Of a stretch of 13,237 bases of DNA, positions 12,997 to 13,237 are shown piece after piece; position 1 is the first letter of the stretch, and every line of letters starts with the position of its first letter. Source of the DNA: Reyranella sp. Its GTDB lineage: Bacteria > Pseudomonadota > Alphaproteobacteria > Reyranellales > Reyranellaceae. Where the stretch lies: the NCBI GenBank assembly GCA_030681635.1, contig JAUXRT010000186.1, forward strand, positions 1 through 13,237, written 5' to 3'. The translations under genes and the position numbers were made by a program. The notes beneath the pieces are model-generated. The model made no database searches. It saw only the letters and a program-made list of their open reading frames with translations, and had not been told where the DNA came from.

Positions 12997-13012
12997 AAAA
13001 AGCGCGCTTTTT
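12997..13012. repeat. 16-base perfect palindrome in divergent intergenic region
   Basis: AAAAAGCGCGCTTTTT reads the same on both strands. It lies between the SH3 gene and the dehydrogenase, 10 bases upstream of the SH3 -35. It may be an operator or a small hairpin. The rest of 12951-13141 shows no other feature I can support. Confidence 0.4.
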
Positions 13013-13141
13013 GGCCGCGCCAAATATCCGGGCCGCTTGCTGGACAAGGCGCGCGCGGAATTGGTAATCGGGCAGTTGTCATCTGTCGCGCCAGCCCGGT
13101 ACCGATCCCACCTGCCGTCCAGTTCCAAGAAGCAACCGCTG

Positions 13142-13237
13142 GTGATCGTCACCCGGAAGCTGCCCGAGGCGATCGAAACGCGGCTCATGGAGCTGTTCGA
13201 CACGCGGCTGAACGCCGACGACCGGCCGCTCGACGCC
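13142..13237 (+). CDS. 2-hydroxyacid dehydrogenase (D-glycerate/glyoxylate reductase type), N-terminal fragment, 3' cut by window
   Basis: Thirty-two codons are visible from a GTG: VIVTRKLPEAIETRLMELF, then DTRLNADDRPLDA. This is the start of D-isomer-specific 2-hydroxyacid dehydrogenases annotated as glyoxylate/hydroxypyruvate reductase or D-glycerate dehydrogenase (pattern VVVTRKLPXXVEXRMXELFDXXLN). The NAD-binding and catalytic parts lie beyond the window. The start is unsure: homologues usually have a few residues before VIVTRKLP, and the frame stays open upstream (SSSKKQPL precedes it), but there is no ATG and only CTG or distant TTG codons. The gene diverges from the SH3-domain gene. 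Family assignment rests on a short N-terminal match only. Confidence 0.7.
   Translation, partial: MIVTRKLPEAIETRLMELFDTRLNADDRPLDA

Noticed and set aside
12951..13203. Longer SH3-domain protein starting at 13082, or the overlapping frame starting at 13203
   Set aside because: The extra N-terminal part precedes a good signal peptide and crosses the promoter and palindrome. The frame from 13203 overlaps the dehydrogenase and reads the SH3 gene out of frame.

Overview
The window reads as a chromosomal segment of a GC-rich alphaproteobacterium. The evidence is an irr-type Fur regulator divergent from fabA-fabB-fabI, a palindrome matching the Irr/ICE box, a Bug/TctC-type orphan binding protein and a DUF3501-type protein. 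I cannot place it to genus from sequence alone. No transposase, integrase, phage gene, CRISPR array, rRNA or tRNA was seen.

Layout. 1-474 is the 3' end of pnp (KH and S1 domains), closed by a strong intrinsic terminator. Two small metabolic/transport islands follow. The first is an ABC-type (DUF534/TrpX-like) substrate-binding protein (minus), divergent from a Tat-exported intradiol dioxygenase (plus). The second is a minus-strand pair, a Bug/TctC binding protein followed by an alpha/beta hydrolase, convergent with the dioxygenase. From 4164 to 4580 there is no protein gene, but there is a good sigma70-type promoter on the plus strand and a dense run of hairpins, so I propose a structured RNA there.

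4581-7228 is a compact minus-strand operon fabA-fabB-fabI for unsaturated fatty acid synthesis. The fabA stop overlaps the fabB start, there are 9 bases between fabB and fabI, and a clear promoter lies before fabA. Divergent from it is irr (Fur family, iron/heme response). Just downstream of irr, a perfect TTTAGAA-N3-TTCTAAA palindrome sits directly upstream of a -35 element for a plus-strand cluster. That cluster is a short rubrerythrin, an HdrD/GlpC-like protein with two 4Fe-4S motifs and cysteine-rich (CCG) domains, and a DUF3501 protein that overlaps it by ATGA. A double hairpin separates rubrerythrin from the other two. This is the most interesting part: an apparently Irr-controlled rubrerythrin/Fe-S/DUF3501 redox module of unknown biochemical role.

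10370-12950 (minus) holds an SH3-domain exported protein followed by two tandem TonB-family paralogues with proline-rich spacers and no ExbB/ExbD nearby. The paralogues share a conserved block inside otherwise degenerate proline-rich sequence. At the right edge the first codons of a plus-strand 2-hydroxyacid (D-glycerate/glyoxylate) dehydrogenase are visible.
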